Shown here piece by piece: positions 9,831-19,724 of a stretch of DNA of 64,000 bases; position 1 is the first letter of the stretch; each line of letters begins with the position of its first letter. Made by a program: the position numbers and the translations under genes. The DNA is from Allobosea thiooxidans (GTDB taxonomy: Bacteria; Pseudomonadota; Alphaproteobacteria; Rhizobiales; Beijerinckiaceae), in NCBI RefSeq assembly GCF_900168195.1, contig NZ_FUYX01000011.1, forward strand, positions 124,001-188,000, given 5' to 3'. The notes beneath the pieces are model-generated. The model was not told the origin of the DNA, did not search any database, and was given only the letters and a program-made list of their open reading frames with translations.

Positions 9831-9847
9831 GGCTTAAAATAATTTCC
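9831..9847 (+). promoter_or_regulatory. Candidate operator / leader motif before the monooxygenase gene
   Basis: GGCTTAAAATAATTTCC, 34 bases before the ATG at 9882, is the counterpart of 9666-9683, and each is oriented towards its own gene. Shared core: CTTAAAATA followed by TTTCC. Confidence 0.5.
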
Positions 9848-9881
9848 GGCCGATCCGGCCGACTCCGGGGAGGAGGCGTCG

Positions 9882-12206
9882 ATGCGTATCGCAGTCGTGG
9901 GCGGCGGGCCGGCGGGGCTCTATTTCGCGCTGCTGATGAAGCGCGACTGGCCGGAGCTCACGGTCGATGTCTTCGAGCGCAACCAGGCCGACGACACGTT
10001 CGGCTTCGGCGTCGTCTTCTCCGACCAGACGCTCGACACTTTCAAGGCGGCGGACGCGCAGAGCTATGCCGCGATCCGCGACAACTTCGCCTATTGGGAC
10101 GACATCGAGATCCACTTCAAGGACACGGTCCATCGCGTACCCGGCAACGGCTTCTGCGGCTGTTCGCGCCGCTCGCTCCTGATGCTGGTGCAGGCGAGGG
10201 CGCGCGAGCTCGGCGTCGGCCTGCATTTCGGCGTCGATATCGCCGAGGCCGAGACGCTGAGGCGCGATTACGACCTCGTCGTCGCCGCCGACGGCATCAA
10301 TAGCCGCATCCGCGAGAACTGGCGCGAACGCTTCCAGCCGGAAACCGATCTGCGCCCCAACAAATTCGCCTGGATGGGCTCGACCCATCCCTTCGACGCC
10401 TTCACCTTCTTCTTCAAGGAGACGGAGCACGGGCTCTTCATCGCCCATTGCTACCAGTACGAGGCCGGGCGCTCGACCTGGGTGCTGGAGACCGACCCCG
10501 AGACCTTCGAGAGGGCGGGCCTGGGTGCGATGGACGAGGCGCAGTCGGCCGCCTTCCTCGAAGGCGTCTTCGCCGAGGAGTTGCAAGGCCACCGGCTCAT
10601 CACCAACCGCTCGCTCTGGCGCAATTTCCCGATGATCCGCTGCCGCAACTGGGTGGTGGAGAATGTCGTGCTGATCGGCGACGCCAAGGCGACAGCGCAT
10701 TTCTCGATCGGCTCCGGCACCAAGCTCGCGATGGAGGATGCCATCGCGCTGCACAGGGCGATGGGGCAGGCGAAGCTCGATGTCGCCGCGGGCCTCAAGC
10801 TGTTCGAGACGCAGCGGCGCGAGGAGGTCGAGAAGACCCAGCACGCGGCCGATGTCTCGCTGGTCTGGTTCGAGGAGCTCAGGCGCTTCTGGGATTTCGA
10901 GCCGCTGCGCTTCGCCTTCGGGCTGATGACCCGGTCCAAGGCCATCACCTACGACAATCTGGCGCTGCGTGCTCCGGAGATGGTCGCGGCCGTCGACAGG
11001 CTCGTCGCCGATGGTCTCGGGGATCTGGCGAAGCGGCGCAGGGATGGTTCGCCCGTCCCGCCGGCCTTCCAGCCCTTCAAGCTGCGTGGGATGCGGGTGG
11101 AGAACCGCATGACGGTCTCGCCGATGTGCCAGTACTCCGCGCAGGACGGTCTGCCGACCGACTGGCACCTGATGCATTACGGCTCGCGCGCCGTCGGCGG
11201 GCCGGGGCTGATCTTCACCGAGATGACCTGCGTCGCGCCGGATGCGCGCATCACCCCCGGCTGCACCGGCCTCTGGAACGACGCGCAGGAAGCTGCCTGG
11301 AAGCGCATCGTCGACTTCGTCCATGCTCATTCGGCGGCGAAGATCTGCCTCCAGCTCGGCCATGCCGGGCGCAAGGGCGCGACGAAGCTGATGTGGGAGG
11401 GGATGGACCGGCCGCTGCGGGACGGCGCCTGGCCGGTCGTCTCGGCCTCGCCCTTGCCCTATTATCCTGAGAGCCAGGTGCCGCGCGAGATGACGCGCAT
11501 CGACATGGACCGCGTGACGACCGAATTCGTCGCCGCGGCCGAACGCGGCGAGCGCGCCGGCTTCGACATGCTCGAGCTGCATTGCGCCCATGGTTACCTG
11601 CTGGCGAGCTTCCTCTCGCCGCTGACCAACAGGCGCACGGACGAATATGGCGGCTCGGTCGAGAACCGGCTGCGCTTTCCGCTCGAGGTCTTCCGGGCGC
11701 TGCGCGAGATCTGGCCGTGTGAGAAGCCGATGTCGGTGCGCATCTCGGCGACGGACTGGGCCGAAGGCGGCCTATCGGCGGCGGATTCCGTCGCCATCGC
11801 CGAGGCCTTCGCTGTGGAGGGCTGCGACCTCGTCGATGTCTCGACCGGCCAGACCGCGACGGAGTCGCGACCCATCTATGGCCGCATGTTCCAGACGCCG
11901 TTCTCGGACCGCATCCGCAACGAGGCCGAGGTCGCGACCATGTGCGTCGGCAACATCACGACGGCCGATCAGGCCAACACCATCGTCGCCGCCGGCCGCG
12001 CCGATCTCGTCGCGCTCGGGCGGCCGCATCTGGCGGACCCGTCCTTCGTGCTGCGCGCAGCGGCCTGGTACGGCGTCGATGTCGCCCAGCCGGTGCAGTA
12101 TCAGCCCGGCAAGGATCAGCTCATGCGTAACACGCCGCGCGAGCGCGAGGAGCTGCAGGAGCTGAAGCTCAAGGCCAAGCCCAGCCGCCACGCCCCGGTG
12201 GCCTGA
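9882..12206 (+). CDS. Fused FAD monooxygenase / Old Yellow Enzyme reductase (2-aminobenzoyl-CoA monooxygenase/reductase or salicylyl-CoA 5-hydroxylase type)
   Basis: A 774-residue two-domain flavoprotein. Residues 1-390 are a class A FAD monooxygenase: [10 protein letters not shown] near the start, [14 protein letters not shown] and the second FAD motif [17 protein letters not shown]. Residues 400-755 are an OYE/NADH:flavin oxidoreductase: [58 protein letters not shown] and LGRPHLADP. This fusion is the hallmark of 2-aminobenzoyl-CoA monooxygenase/reductase, which hydroxylates and then reduces the ring of anthraniloyl-CoA; the same architecture is annotated as salicylyl-CoA 5-hydroxylase. The neighbouring ligase, beta-oxidation genes and RidA-like gene favour anthranilate. 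The ribosome site GGGGAGGAG precedes the ATG. Divergent from the SDR-ligase unit. Confidence 0.92.
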   Translation: MRIAVVGGGPAGLYFALLMKRDWPELTVDVFERNQADDTFGFGVVFSDQTLDTFKAADAQSYAAIRDNFAYWDDIEIHFKDTVHRVPGNGFCGCSRRSLLMLVQARARELGVGLHFGVDIAEAETLRRDYDLVVAADGINSRIRENWRERFQPETDLRPNKFAWMGSTHPFDAFTFFFKETEHGLFIAHCYQYEAGRSTWVLETDPETFERAGLGAMDEAQSAAFLEGVFAEELQGHRLITNRSLWRNFPMIRCRNWVVENVVLIGDAKATAHFSIGSGTKLAMEDAIALHRAMGQAKLDVAAGLKLFETQRREEVEKTQHAADVSLVWFEELRRFWDFEPLRFAFGLMTRSKAITYDNLALRAPEMVAAVDRLVADGLGDLAKRRRDGSPVPPAFQPFKLRGMRVENRMTVSPMCQYSAQDGLPTDWHLMHYGSRAVGGPGLIFTEMTCVAPDARITPGCTGLWNDAQEAAWKRIVDFVHAHSAAKICLQLGHAGRKGATKLMWEGMDRPLRDGAWPVVSASPLPYYPESQVPREMTRIDMDRVTTEFVAAAERGERAGFDMLELHCAHGYLLASFLSPLTNRRTDEYGGSVENRLRFPLEVFRALREIWPCEKPMSVRISATDWAEGGLSAADSVAIAEAFAVEGCDLVDVSTGQTATESRPIYGRMFQTPFSDRIRNEAEVATMCVGNITTADQANTIVAAGRADLVALGRPHLADPSFVLRAAAWYGVDVAQPVQYQPGKDQLMRNTPREREELQELKLKAKPSRHAPVA

Positions 12207-12245
12207 TCTCTCGGCTCCTCGGCAGGGCGGCCGCCGCGCCGCTCT

Positions 12246-12277
12246 CCGTCATTGCGAGCGCAGTGAAGCAATGACGG
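12246..12277. terminator. Short family A hairpin between convergent genes
   Basis: CCGTCATTGC (12246-12255) pairs with GCAATGACGG (12268-12277). It looks like family A with the centre deleted. It lies between the monooxygenase stop and the convergent MFS stop, where it may end both transcripts; there is no T-run. Confidence 0.5.
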
Positions 12278-12289
12278 GGGAACGGTGTG

Positions 12290-13669
12290 CTACTTCCCGG
12301 TCGGCGCGCGCCCCGAGGGCGAGACGTCGGGAATGGTCGGCGCGGTGGCCGGGCGTTCGGCAAAGGGGTTGGCCGAGGGCGGGTTGCGGCGCAGCCGGAA
12401 GGCGAGATAGGCGGCCGCGGCGGCCGAGAGCAGGCCGAGATAGGCGAGCAGCCCGTTCGGCCCCACCGCCTGCATGAAGGCGGTCGAGACCAGCGGGCCG
12501 ATGGCCGAGCCCGTCGCCCAGAGGAACAGCAGTTGCGCCGAGAGTCCGAGCGCCCGCTCGCGGCCGAGCCGGAAATAGGCGTGCGCCACGGCGACCGTGT
12601 AGATCGGCATCGCGCCCGCGCCGATCAGCGCGAACAGGCCGAACAGCCAGAACCGGGTATGGGGCACGGCGAACCAGAGCACGGCACCCAGCGCCAGCGA
12701 GCAGAGCACCACCGAAAGCGTGGCGCTGAGCATGATGATGCGGCTCTCGACACGGTCCGCCAGCAGGCCGAGCGGCCATTGCAGCACCAGCGCGCCGATC
12801 TGGATGCCGGCGGTGAGCAGGATCGCCCAGGCCTGGTCGAGCCCGATCAGGATGCCGTAGGCCGGTGCGACATTGGTGAGCGCTCCGCCCATCAGCCCGA
12901 CATAGAGGCAGCCGATGACGGAGGCCGGCGCATATTGCCAGATCGTGTTGAGCCGGACCGAGACGACCTCGCCCGATTCCGGCCCCTTGGCCTTCGTCAT
13001 GCCGACCGGGATCAGCGCGATCGAGAAGGTGGCGCTGGCGATCAGGAAGATGTCGTGCGACTGCAGCGAGACATAGCCGACGCCGATCTGCGAGCCGATC
13101 AGCGCGAGGCGGTTCAGGATCTGGTAGAAGCCGAAGATGCGTCCGCGCTGGCCGGCCTTGGCCTGGCCGCTGATCCAGCTCTCGATGCAGATGGCGTGGC
13201 CGGCGCCGGCGAAGCCCATGCCCAGCCGCGAGATGCCCCAGAGGTCGAGCGGCGTCATGGCGAAGCTCAGAGTCAGCACGGCTTGCAGCGCCGCGAAGAC
13301 CGCGAAGGCGCGGATATGTCCGACGCGGCGGATGAAGGCCGGGATGACGAAGCAGCCGGCCAGGAAGCCGACCGAATAGGCGGAGCCGACGAGGCCGATC
13401 AGCAGAGGGGCCTTCTGCTCCAGCGCCATCTTCAGCGGCACGACGGTGTTCACGATCGTGGAGGCGATCTGCAGGATCAGCGCGCCGCTGACGATGGCGC
13501 CCAATGCCGCGACGGAGCTCGTCCTCGGCTCGGCTGCTTGGCTCACGGCGCTCCCGCCCTCCTGCGCAGCCGCCAGCGAGGCTTGCTGTCCTTGGGAGGG
13601 TAATCCCTGAGGCTGCGATCCGTCCGACATATCCGATTCGAGAGCCGATGTGGGAGGGAGGGCCGGCAT
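12290..13669 (-). CDS. MFS transporter
   Basis: An inner-membrane major facilitator of up to 459 residues. About twelve hydrophobic segments are visible, and the loop LADRVESR between helices is MFS-like. The N-terminal 50 residues are polar and low-complexity (SQPQGLPSQGQQ), so the true start may be the ATG at 13630 (MSDGSQPQ). The C-terminus is a cytosolic, proline-rich tail. The architecture resembles YcaD-type permeases, but the substrate cannot be read from sequence. It is convergent with the aryl-CoA monooxygenase; co-function is possible but not shown. Confidence 0.82.
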   Translation of the reverse strand: MPALPPTSALESDMSDGSQPQGLPSQGQQASLAAAQEGGSAVSQAAEPRTSSVAALGAIVSGALILQIASTIVNTVVPLKMALEQKAPLLIGLVGSAYSVGFLAGCFVIPAFIRRVGHIRAFAVFAALQAVLTLSFAMTPLDLWGISRLGMGFAGAGHAICIESWISGQAKAGQRGRIFGFYQILNRLALIGSQIGVGYVSLQSHDIFLIASATFSIALIPVGMTKAKGPESGEVVSVRLNTIWQYAPASVIGCLYVGLMGGALTNVAPAYGILIGLDQAWAILLTAGIQIGALVLQWPLGLLADRVESRIIMLSATLSVVLCSLALGAVLWFAVPHTRFWLFGLFALIGAGAMPIYTVAVAHAYFRLGRERALGLSAQLLFLWATGSAIGPLVSTAFMQAVGPNGLLAYLGLLSAAAAAYLAFRLRRNPPSANPFAERPATAPTIPDVSPSGRAPTGK

Positions 13670-14002
13670 GTCAGCCTTGTCCGGAAAGATGAGCCAAACC
13701 CGGCCCTAGGGCAAAATTGCGCCGTCCCTGCGGCGTGAGCCGGCCATGATGACGCCGCCTTTGCATGGCCTTGCAGGGCCGCGCCGGCCGGAGGCTGCCG
13801 CGGCCGTGAACCGATGAAAATTATCGATCCGGTTCACCGGCGATTAACCAACCAGGCGCCTTATCGAGTCAGAACGAAGTTTGGGTTCTCCCGGCATGCT
13901 CGGTCATTTCGCGACGCGCGTCGCGCCTCCCTCCCGCGGGGCGCGAAGGGCGAAGCCGTGTCCGCCGCCGGGCGTGGCGTAAGCGTATCGAGAGTGCGGC
14001 GT
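13670..14002. other. Intergenic / leader region before the DUF2778 gene
   Basis: No convincing gene, though a frame extends the DUF2778 protein up to 13814. It contains an inverted repeat GTGAACCG (13806-13813) / CGGTTCAC (13830-13837) around an AT-rich spacer, followed by TTAACCA at 13844-13850, which resembles a CtrA half-site. The window between 13800 and 13880 is the likely promoter. Confidence 0.45.
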
Positions 14003-15088
14003 ATGACCTATGCGACCTATGTGCGGGAAGGTGGCGTGCCCTATGTGCGGTCGCGCCGCCGTCGTCGGCCGTTCGCCAAGGCCGTCCTGATCCTCGCCGC
14101 TTTGAGCGGCGGCGCCCTGTCCGGATTCTGGTTGCTGGGGCAGGGCGCGCCCGGGCCCGACGCGGGCAACGCTCCGGTCGCCGGTGCCCGCAAGGCGCCC
14201 GCCAGCCGCGTCGCGTCGCAGGCCGCCCCGGCCTATAGCGGCCTGCTCGACCCGGCGCTGTCCGGGGGGAGGCCGGATTCCTTCAGCCGAAATGCTCCGG
14301 TCCGTTCCGCCTTCCAGCCGGCGCCCGCTTCCGTCTCCCCATCCGCCGTCGCGGTCGCCGCTCCCGACGCCGAGCCCGCCTTGCCCCTGCCGCCGCAGCC
14401 GCCGGTCACCCTGGCGGAGAAGGGCACGCCGATGCCGGTGCCGCGCCCCACGGACCTGCTGCCCAAGGCGGAGCCGCCGCAGCCGCGGGTGGCGCAGCCG
14501 ACGGCGCCGCGCCGCAACCGCACCGCCGCGGCATCCGCGCCGACGCCGGAGGACAACCGCAACTTCTTCGAAAAGATCTTCGGCGTGCAGAAGCAGCAGC
14601 CCGCCGGCACCGCGCTCGCCTATGCCGCGCCGCAGGACGACGTCATCGACCGCGGCCGCATCAACCGTCTCAGCCCGTCCGCCGGCACCCCGCCCCGCAC
14701 CGCCGAGGCCGGCACGGCGATCTACGACATCGCCGCGAAGATGGTCTACATGCCGAACGGCGAACGGCTCGAGGCGCATTCCGGCCTCGGCGAGATGATG
14801 GACGATGTGCGCTACGCCCATGTCCGAATGAAGGGCGTCACGCCGCCTCACACCTATACGCTGACCGAGCGCGAGGCGTTGTTCCATGGCGTGCGCGCCA
14901 TTCGCCTCAACCCGGTCGGCGGCAGTGGCGCCATCCATGGGCGCACCGGCCTGCTGGCCCACACCTATCTGCTCGGCCCGCGTGGCGACTCGAACGGTTG
15001 CATCTCGTTCAAGGACTATGATCGCTTCCTGCAGGCCTTCCTGCGAGGCGAGGTGAAGCGCATCGTGGTGGTCGCAGGAAACGCCTGA
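14003..15088 (+). CDS. DUF2778-domain envelope protein with L,D-transpeptidase-like C-terminus
   Basis: A single-pass protein of about 361 residues. The basic N-terminus (RSRRRRRPFAK) is followed by one hydrophobic segment (VLILAALSGGALSGFWLL), then a long Pro/Ala-rich region, and a C-terminal domain from about residue 230 that I recognise as DUF2778. That domain ends with IHGRTGLLAHTYLLGPRGD and SNGCISFKDY, recalling the His...S-x-G-C motif of YkuD L,D-transpeptidases, and related domains occur in type VI effectors (Tlde1). It could act on peptidoglycan in the periplasm. The start MTYATYVREGG is chosen; an in-frame ATG at 13814 would add 63 basic residues that look untranslated. Confidence 0.75.
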   Translation: MTYATYVREGGVPYVRSRRRRRPFAKAVLILAALSGGALSGFWLLGQGAPGPDAGNAPVAGARKAPASRVASQAAPAYSGLLDPALSGGRPDSFSRNAPVRSAFQPAPASVSPSAVAVAAPDAEPALPLPPQPPVTLAEKGTPMPVPRPTDLLPKAEPPQPRVAQPTAPRRNRTAAASAPTPEDNRNFFEKIFGVQKQQPAGTALAYAAPQDDVIDRGRINRLSPSAGTPPRTAEAGTAIYDIAAKMVYMPNGERLEAHSGLGEMMDDVRYAHVRMKGVTPPHTYTLTEREALFHGVRAIRLNPVGGSGAIHGRTGLLAHTYLLGPRGDSNGCISFKDYDRFLQAFLRGEVKRIVVVAGNA

Positions 15089-15155
15089 CCTCCGGCCTGC
15101 GCGCCCGCCGCCAATGCCCCTAAAGCGCTTTTCGCTCAGGCGGGATCGCCGGGGG

Positions 15156-15253
15156 CGTCATCGCGAGGAGCAAAGCGACGAAGCAATCCAGAGAGACTGG
15201 GCTGAACGTTTCACCCAATTCTCCTGGATTGCTTCGCTTCGCTCGCAATGACG
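15156..15253. repeat. Dispersed palindromic element, family A, copy 2
   Basis: Outer arms CGTCATCGCGAG / CTCGCAATGACG, inner arms GAAGCAATCCAGAGA / TCCTGGATTGCTTC. It lies between the convergent DUF2778 and YbaK genes. Confidence 0.8.
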
Positions 15254-15276
15254 ATCCAGCCTGATCCGACAGCGAT

Positions 15277-15750
15277 CTAGTAGGACGGGTGGCTGAAGCT
15301 TGCGACCCGCGCATCCTTCATCAGGTTGAGGAAGTCGGCACCGCTGACATGCACCAATGTCCGGTGGTCGCCGCCTTCGAAATAGACTTCCTGGGCGTCG
15401 CCGAGGCTCTCGTCGAGGATCACGGGCACGTCATAGGCCGATCCGACCGGCGGAACGGCGCCGATGTCGCAATCGGAGAACAGCGAGCCGATCTCGTCCT
15501 CGGAGGCGAGGCCGAGCCGCTTCGCCATCACATCCTGCAGACGTGAAAGCTCGATCCGGTGCGTGCTCGGCACGACGGCAAGCACATAGCCGGTCTCGTG
15601 ATGAACGACGACCGACTTGGCCAGCTTCCTGCCGGGAATATGGGCCGCCTGCGCCGTCTGGCCACTGGTGGCCGTGCGATTATGGGCGACGGTGTCATAG
15701 GCGATGCCTCGGCCGTCGATATAGCTCTGGAGCTTCTTGGCGATGGTCAT
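15277..15750 (-). CDS. YbaK/aminoacyl-tRNA deacylase-domain protein
   Basis: A 157-residue stand-alone YbaK/EbsC domain of the INS superfamily, which includes enzymes that hydrolyse mischarged Cys- or Ala-tRNA(Pro). Conserved features are AKSVVVHHETGYVLAVVPSTHRIEL, with the family lysine in the K-S-V-V stretch, and the glycine-rich turn GAVPPVG. The C-terminal segment YFEGGDHRTLVHVSGADFLNLM matches short YbaK-like proteins. A tRNA quality-control role follows from the family; the specific tRNA is unknown. Monocistronic on this strand. Confidence 0.83.
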   Translation of the reverse strand: MTIAKKLQSYIDGRGIAYDTVAHNRTATSGQTAQAAHIPGRKLAKSVVVHHETGYVLAVVPSTHRIELSRLQDVMAKRLGLASEDEIGSLFSDCDIGAVPPVGSAYDVPVILDESLGDAQEVYFEGGDHRTLVHVSGADFLNLMKDARVASFSHPSY

Positions 15751-15867
15751 GATAGGCGCCCCTCTCTTGCGTGGTGACGCATCAGAGCGGGTATCCTCCT
15801 CCCATCCCGGGTGAAGTCAACGGTGGAGCGGGGCGGCGCTCAAGGGGCTCGCGCGACAGCCTCTGCC

Positions 15868-15960
15868 GTCATGGTCGGGCCTGTCCCGACCATCCACGTC
15901 TTCGCCGGATCAAGCTTGTGTTCGAGACGTGGATGCTCGGCACAAGGTCGAGCATGATGG
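15868..15960. repeat. Dispersed palindromic element, family B, copy 1
   Basis: Outer GTCAT/ATGAT, side hairpins GGTCGGG-CCTG-TCCCGACC and GCTCGG-CACAA-GGTCGAGC, inner stem ATCCACGTC/GACGTGGAT (one base offset). Other copies are at 38298-38390 and 58238-58329. Confidence 0.8.
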
Positions 15961-16003
15961 CGGAGCCCCGTCGTTGCTTCGCTTGTCCCGCGCAGTGATG
16001 CGC

Positions 16004-18682
16004 TCAGCCGCTCGCCGCCTTGGCCTTGCTCTTGGCCGGTGCCTTCTCCGCCTTTTCGCCCGTCGCCTTCTTGGCGGGGGCCTTTTTCGCGGGAGCCTTC
16101 TTCGCCGGAGCCTTGGCCTTCGCCGCACCGGCGGCCTTGGCCTTGCCCTTGGCGCCGCCCTTCGCTTCCGCCTTGGCGTTCACCAGCTCGATCGCCTGTT
16201 CCAGCGTGATGCTCTCCGGCGCCATCGCCTTCGGCAGCGTCGCGAAGATCTTGCCCCAGGCGACATAGGGGCCGTAGCGCCCGGCCTTGACCTCGAGTGC
16301 GCCGCCGTCAGGGTGGTCGCCGAGCGCCCGGCCCGGCGTCGCCGCCGCCCGGCCGCCACGCCCGCCGCCGCTTTCCTTGGCGACGATCAGGTCGATGGCG
16401 CGGTTGGCGCCGAGTTCGAGCACGTCGTCGTCCTTGTCGATATTGGCGTAGACCTTGCCGTGCTGGACGTAGGGCCCATAGCGGCCGATGCCGACCAGGA
16501 TAGGCTCGCCCGACTCGGGATGCTTCGCCACCTCGCGCGGCAGGGAGAGCAGCGCCAGCGCCTTCTCCAGCGTCACGCTTGCCGGGCTCATGCCCTTGGG
16601 CAGGCTGGAGCGCTTCGGCTTCTCGCCCTCGCCGAGCTGGATATAGGGGCCGAAGCGGCCATCGCGCAGCGTCACTTCGAGATTGGTCACCGGGTCGGTG
16701 CCGAGGATGCGCACGCCCGGCGTGCCCTGGCCGCCCTCGGCGCTAGCCTCGCCCTCGGCCGCAGGGACGGAGAGGGGGCGCGTATAGCGGCACTCGGGAT
16801 AGTTCGAGCAGCCGACGAAGGCGCCGAACTTGCCGAGCTTCAGCGAGAGCTGGCCGTTGCCGCAATTCGGGCAGACGCGCGGATCTGAGCCGTCGGCCTT
16901 CGGCGGGAAGATATAGTCGCCCAGGATGCCGTTCAGGGCCTCCAGGACGTCGCCGACGCGCAAATCCTTGGTCTCGCCGATCGAGGCGGTGAATTCCTCC
17001 CAGAACTGGCGCAGCAGCGCCTTCCAGTCGATCTCGGCATTCGAGACGCGGTCGAGATTCTCTTCCAGGTTCGCGGTGAAATCGAACTCGACATAGCGTC
17101 CGAAGAAGCTCTCGAGGAACGCCGTCACCAGCATGCCCTTGTCCTCGGGCACGAGGCGCTTCTTCTCGATGCGGACATATTCGCGGTCGCGCAGGGTCGA
17201 GAGCGTCGCCGCATAGGTCGAGGGCCGGCCGATGCCGAGCTCTTCCATGCGCTTGACCAGGCTCGCTTCCGAGAATCGCGGCGGCGGCTCGGTGAAGTGC
17301 TGGTCGGCGGCAATGGCCCGCTTCTCCAGCTTGTCGCCGGCCTTCATCGCCGGCAGCTTCTTGGAGTCCTCGTCCTCCTCGTCGTCGCGGCTCTCCTGGT
17401 AGAGCGTCAGGAAGCCGTCGAAGAGCACGACCTGTCCGGAAGCGCGCAGATCGAGATGGCGGGCACCGACCTTGGCGGCGATGTCGACCGTGGTGCGCTC
17501 CATCTCGGCCGATTCCATCTGGCTCGCGATGGTGCGCTTCCAGATCAGCTCGTAGAGCTTCGCCTGCTCGGGCTCGAGATGGCGCGCGACCATCGCCGGC
17601 AGCCGGCCGAGATCGGTCGGGCGGATGGCTTCGTGGGCCTCCTGCGCGTTTTTGGCCTTGACCGTGTATTTGCGCGGCGCGTTCGGCACGTATTTCTCGC
17701 CGAATTCCTTGCCGATGACGCGGCGAGCGGCGGCGATGGCCGAGCCGTCCATGTCGACGCCGTCGGTTCGCATATAGGTGATCAGGCCGACCGTCTCGCC
17801 GCCGATGTCGACGCCTTCATAGAGGCGCTGGGCAAGCTGCATCGTCCGGGCCGGGGCGAGGCCAAGCTTGCGCGAGGCCTCCTGCTGCAGCGTCGAGGTC
17901 TGGAAGGGCGGCTGCGGATGGCGCTTGACCGGCTTGGCTTCGACCTCGGCCACGGTGAAGAGGGCGCTTTCCAGCGCCTCCTTGAAGGCCTTGGCCTCAG
18001 CTTCGTTGCCGATGTCGAGCCGCGCGATCTTCTTGCCGTCGGCGCCGACGAGCCGCGCCTCGAAGGTCTGGCCGGATTCGGTCGCGAGCGTCGCGACAAG
18101 CGACCAGTATTCGCGGGCCCGGAAGGCCTCGATCTCGCGCTCGCGGTCGCAGACCAGGCGCAGCGCCACGGACTGCACGCGGCCGGCCGAGCGGGCGCCG
18201 GGGAGCTTGCGCCACAGCACCGGCGAGAGGGTGAAGCCGACGAGATAGTCGAGGGCGCGGCGCGCCAGATAGGCGTCGACCAGCGCCTGGTCGATCGCGC
18301 GCGGATTGGCCAGCGCCTTCTGCACGGCGTCCTTGGTGACGGCGTTGAAGGTGACGCGCTCGACCGGGATGCCCTTCAGCACCTTCTTCTGGTTGAGCGC
18401 CTCCAGCACATGCCAGGAGATGGCCTCGCCCTCGCGATCCGGGTCGGTGGCGAGGATGAGCTTCTCGGCGCCCTTCACGGCGCGCGCGATCTCGGAGACC
18501 TGCTTGGCGCCGCGGCCTTCGATCTCCCATTTCATGGCGAAGTCGTTGTCGGGCTCGACAGAGCCGTCCTTGGCCGGCAGGTCGCGGATATGCCCGAACG
18601 AGGCGATGACCTCGTAGTCGGAGCCGAGATATTTGTTGATCGTCTTGGCCTTGGCCGGCGACTCGACGACGAGGAGCTTCAT
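16004..18682 (-). CDS. topA: DNA topoisomerase I
   Basis: A type IA topoisomerase (892 aa) that relaxes negative supercoils. It opens with the TOPRIM domain (MKLLVVESPAKAKTINKYLG) and DPDREGEAISWH metal-binding motif. The active tyrosine is Tyr303 in GLITYMRTDG. A four-cysteine zinc finger begins at C604 (CPNCGNG...GCSNYPEC). Three C-terminal repeats follow, each with a RFGPY or RYGPY core, and a lysine/alanine-rich tail built of AKKAP repeats that probably binds DNA non-specifically. It reads divergently from panB. Confidence 0.97.
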   Translation of the reverse strand: MKLLVVESPAKAKTINKYLGSDYEVIASFGHIRDLPAKDGSVEPDNDFAMKWEIEGRGAKQVSEIARAVKGAEKLILATDPDREGEAISWHVLEALNQKKVLKGIPVERVTFNAVTKDAVQKALANPRAIDQALVDAYLARRALDYLVGFTLSPVLWRKLPGARSAGRVQSVALRLVCDREREIEAFRAREYWSLVATLATESGQTFEARLVGADGKKIARLDIGNEAEAKAFKEALESALFTVAEVEAKPVKRHPQPPFQTSTLQQEASRKLGLAPARTMQLAQRLYEGVDIGGETVGLITYMRTDGVDMDGSAIAAARRVIGKEFGEKYVPNAPRKYTVKAKNAQEAHEAIRPTDLGRLPAMVARHLEPEQAKLYELIWKRTIASQMESAEMERTTVDIAAKVGARHLDLRASGQVVLFDGFLTLYQESRDDEEDEDSKKLPAMKAGDKLEKRAIAADQHFTEPPPRFSEASLVKRMEELGIGRPSTYAATLSTLRDREYVRIEKKRLVPEDKGMLVTAFLESFFGRYVEFDFTANLEENLDRVSNAEIDWKALLRQFWEEFTASIGETKDLRVGDVLEALNGILGDYIFPPKADGSDPRVCPNCGNGQLSLKLGKFGAFVGCSNYPECRYTRPLSVPAAEGEASAEGGQGTPGVRILGTDPVTNLEVTLRDGRFGPYIQLGEGEKPKRSSLPKGMSPASVTLEKALALLSLPREVAKHPESGEPILVGIGRYGPYVQHGKVYANIDKDDDVLELGANRAIDLIVAKESGGGRGGRAAATPGRALGDHPDGGALEVKAGRYGPYVAWGKIFATLPKAMAPESITLEQAIELVNAKAEAKGGAKGKAKAAGAAKAKAPAKKAPAKKAPAKKATGEKAEKAPAKSKAKAASG

Positions 18683-18891
18683 GATTTCTAGGTCTCGATG
18701 ACAGCCTTGATCAGAGCGTGGAGCCGGCCCGTGACGGGCGGTTCCACGACCGGCGAGGCTCCGGCGTTTCGGAATTGCGCGCGAAAGTGGTTCAGCGGAC
18801 GGGCCGTGTCAAACGCCGATTGTGCTTTTTGCGTCGCACCGAACCGTTTAGGGCCTTTCGTTGGCTTCGGCCGGGAGATGGGGAGAAGAGC

Positions 18892-19710
18892 GTGTCGTCG
18901 CAAGCACAGATCAGGCGCCTGACGGCGTTGGACATCCGCAACCGCAAGAGCGGCGATCCGATCGTGTCCCTGACCGCCTATACGGCGCCGATGGCGGCGC
19001 TGGCGGACCGCCACTGCGATTTTCTGCTCGTCGGGGATTCGCTGGGCATGGTCGTGCATGGCCTCGACAGCACCGTTCCGGTCACGCTGGAGATGATGAT
19101 CCTGCACGGCCAGGCGGTGATGCGCGGCTCGCAGCGCGCGCTCATCGTCGTCGACATGCCGTTCGGCAGCTATGAGGAGAGCCCGGAACAGGCTTTCCGC
19201 AATGCCGCCCGCATCATGCAGGAGACCGGCTGCGGCGCGGTCAAGCTCGAAGGCGGACAGCGCATGGCCCCGACCATTCGCTTCCTGGTCGAGCGCGGCA
19301 TCCCGGTGATGGCCCATGTCGGGCTGACGCCGCAGGCGGTGAACGTGCTCGGCGGCTTCAAGGCGCAGGGGCGCAACCGCGACGAATGGCCGGCGATCAT
19401 CGCCGATGCCGGGGCTGTGGCGGAGGCCGGCGCCTTCGCCGTGGTCCTTGAGGCGGTGGCCGAGCCGCTGGCTGCCGAGATCGCCGGCAGGGTCGCGATC
19501 CCGGTGATCGGCATTGGCGCCTCGTCGGCCTGCGACGGGCAGGTGCTCGTGCTCGACGACATGCTCGGCCTGACCGGGCGCGTGCCGAAATTCGTCAAGC
19601 TCTTCGGCAACCTCGCTGAAGAGGTCGACAAGGCGGTCGCGGGTTACGCGGACGCGGTCCGGTCCCGGGCATTCCCCGGCCCGGAGCACGTCTATGCGGT
19701 GAAGGACTAA
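18892..19710 (+). CDS. panB: 3-methyl-2-oxobutanoate hydroxymethyltransferase
   Basis: The first step of pantothenate (CoA) synthesis: methylene-THF plus alpha-ketoisovalerate to ketopantoate. The product is 272 residues from a GTG at 18892 with GGGAGAAG just before it; in-frame ATGs upstream would add a non-conserved extension. Family motifs include [25 protein letters not shown] (metal-binding Asp), [17 protein letters not shown] and IGIGAS. The region between panB and topA (18683-18891) holds a hairpin at 18718-18747 and presumably both promoters. No panC is nearby. Confidence 0.95.
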   Translation: MSSQAQIRRLTALDIRNRKSGDPIVSLTAYTAPMAALADRHCDFLLVGDSLGMVVHGLDSTVPVTLEMMILHGQAVMRGSQRALIVVDMPFGSYEESPEQAFRNAARIMQETGCGAVKLEGGQRMAPTIRFLVERGIPVMAHVGLTPQAVNVLGGFKAQGRNRDEWPAIIADAGAVAEAGAFAVVLEAVAEPLAAEIAGRVAIPVIGIGASSACDGQVLVLDDMLGLTGRVPKFVKLFGNLAEEVDKAVAGYADAVRSRAFPGPEHVYAVKD

Positions 19711-19724
19711 GCTCGAAACCACGC

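Noticed and set aside
12287..13603. 438-codon open frame opposite the MFS permease
   Set aside because: A highly charged antisense shadow; the minus strand encodes about twelve membrane helices.
14003..15088. Type VI effector/immunity pair reading of the DUF2778 gene
   Set aside because: No immunity-like partner, VgrG, PAAR or Hcp gene is nearby, and the protein has a membrane anchor and spacer.
16020..16130. Lysine/alanine repeats at the topA 3' end as a tandem DNA repeat of its own
   Set aside because: Explained by the AKKAP-rich C-terminal tail common in alphaproteobacterial topoisomerase I.
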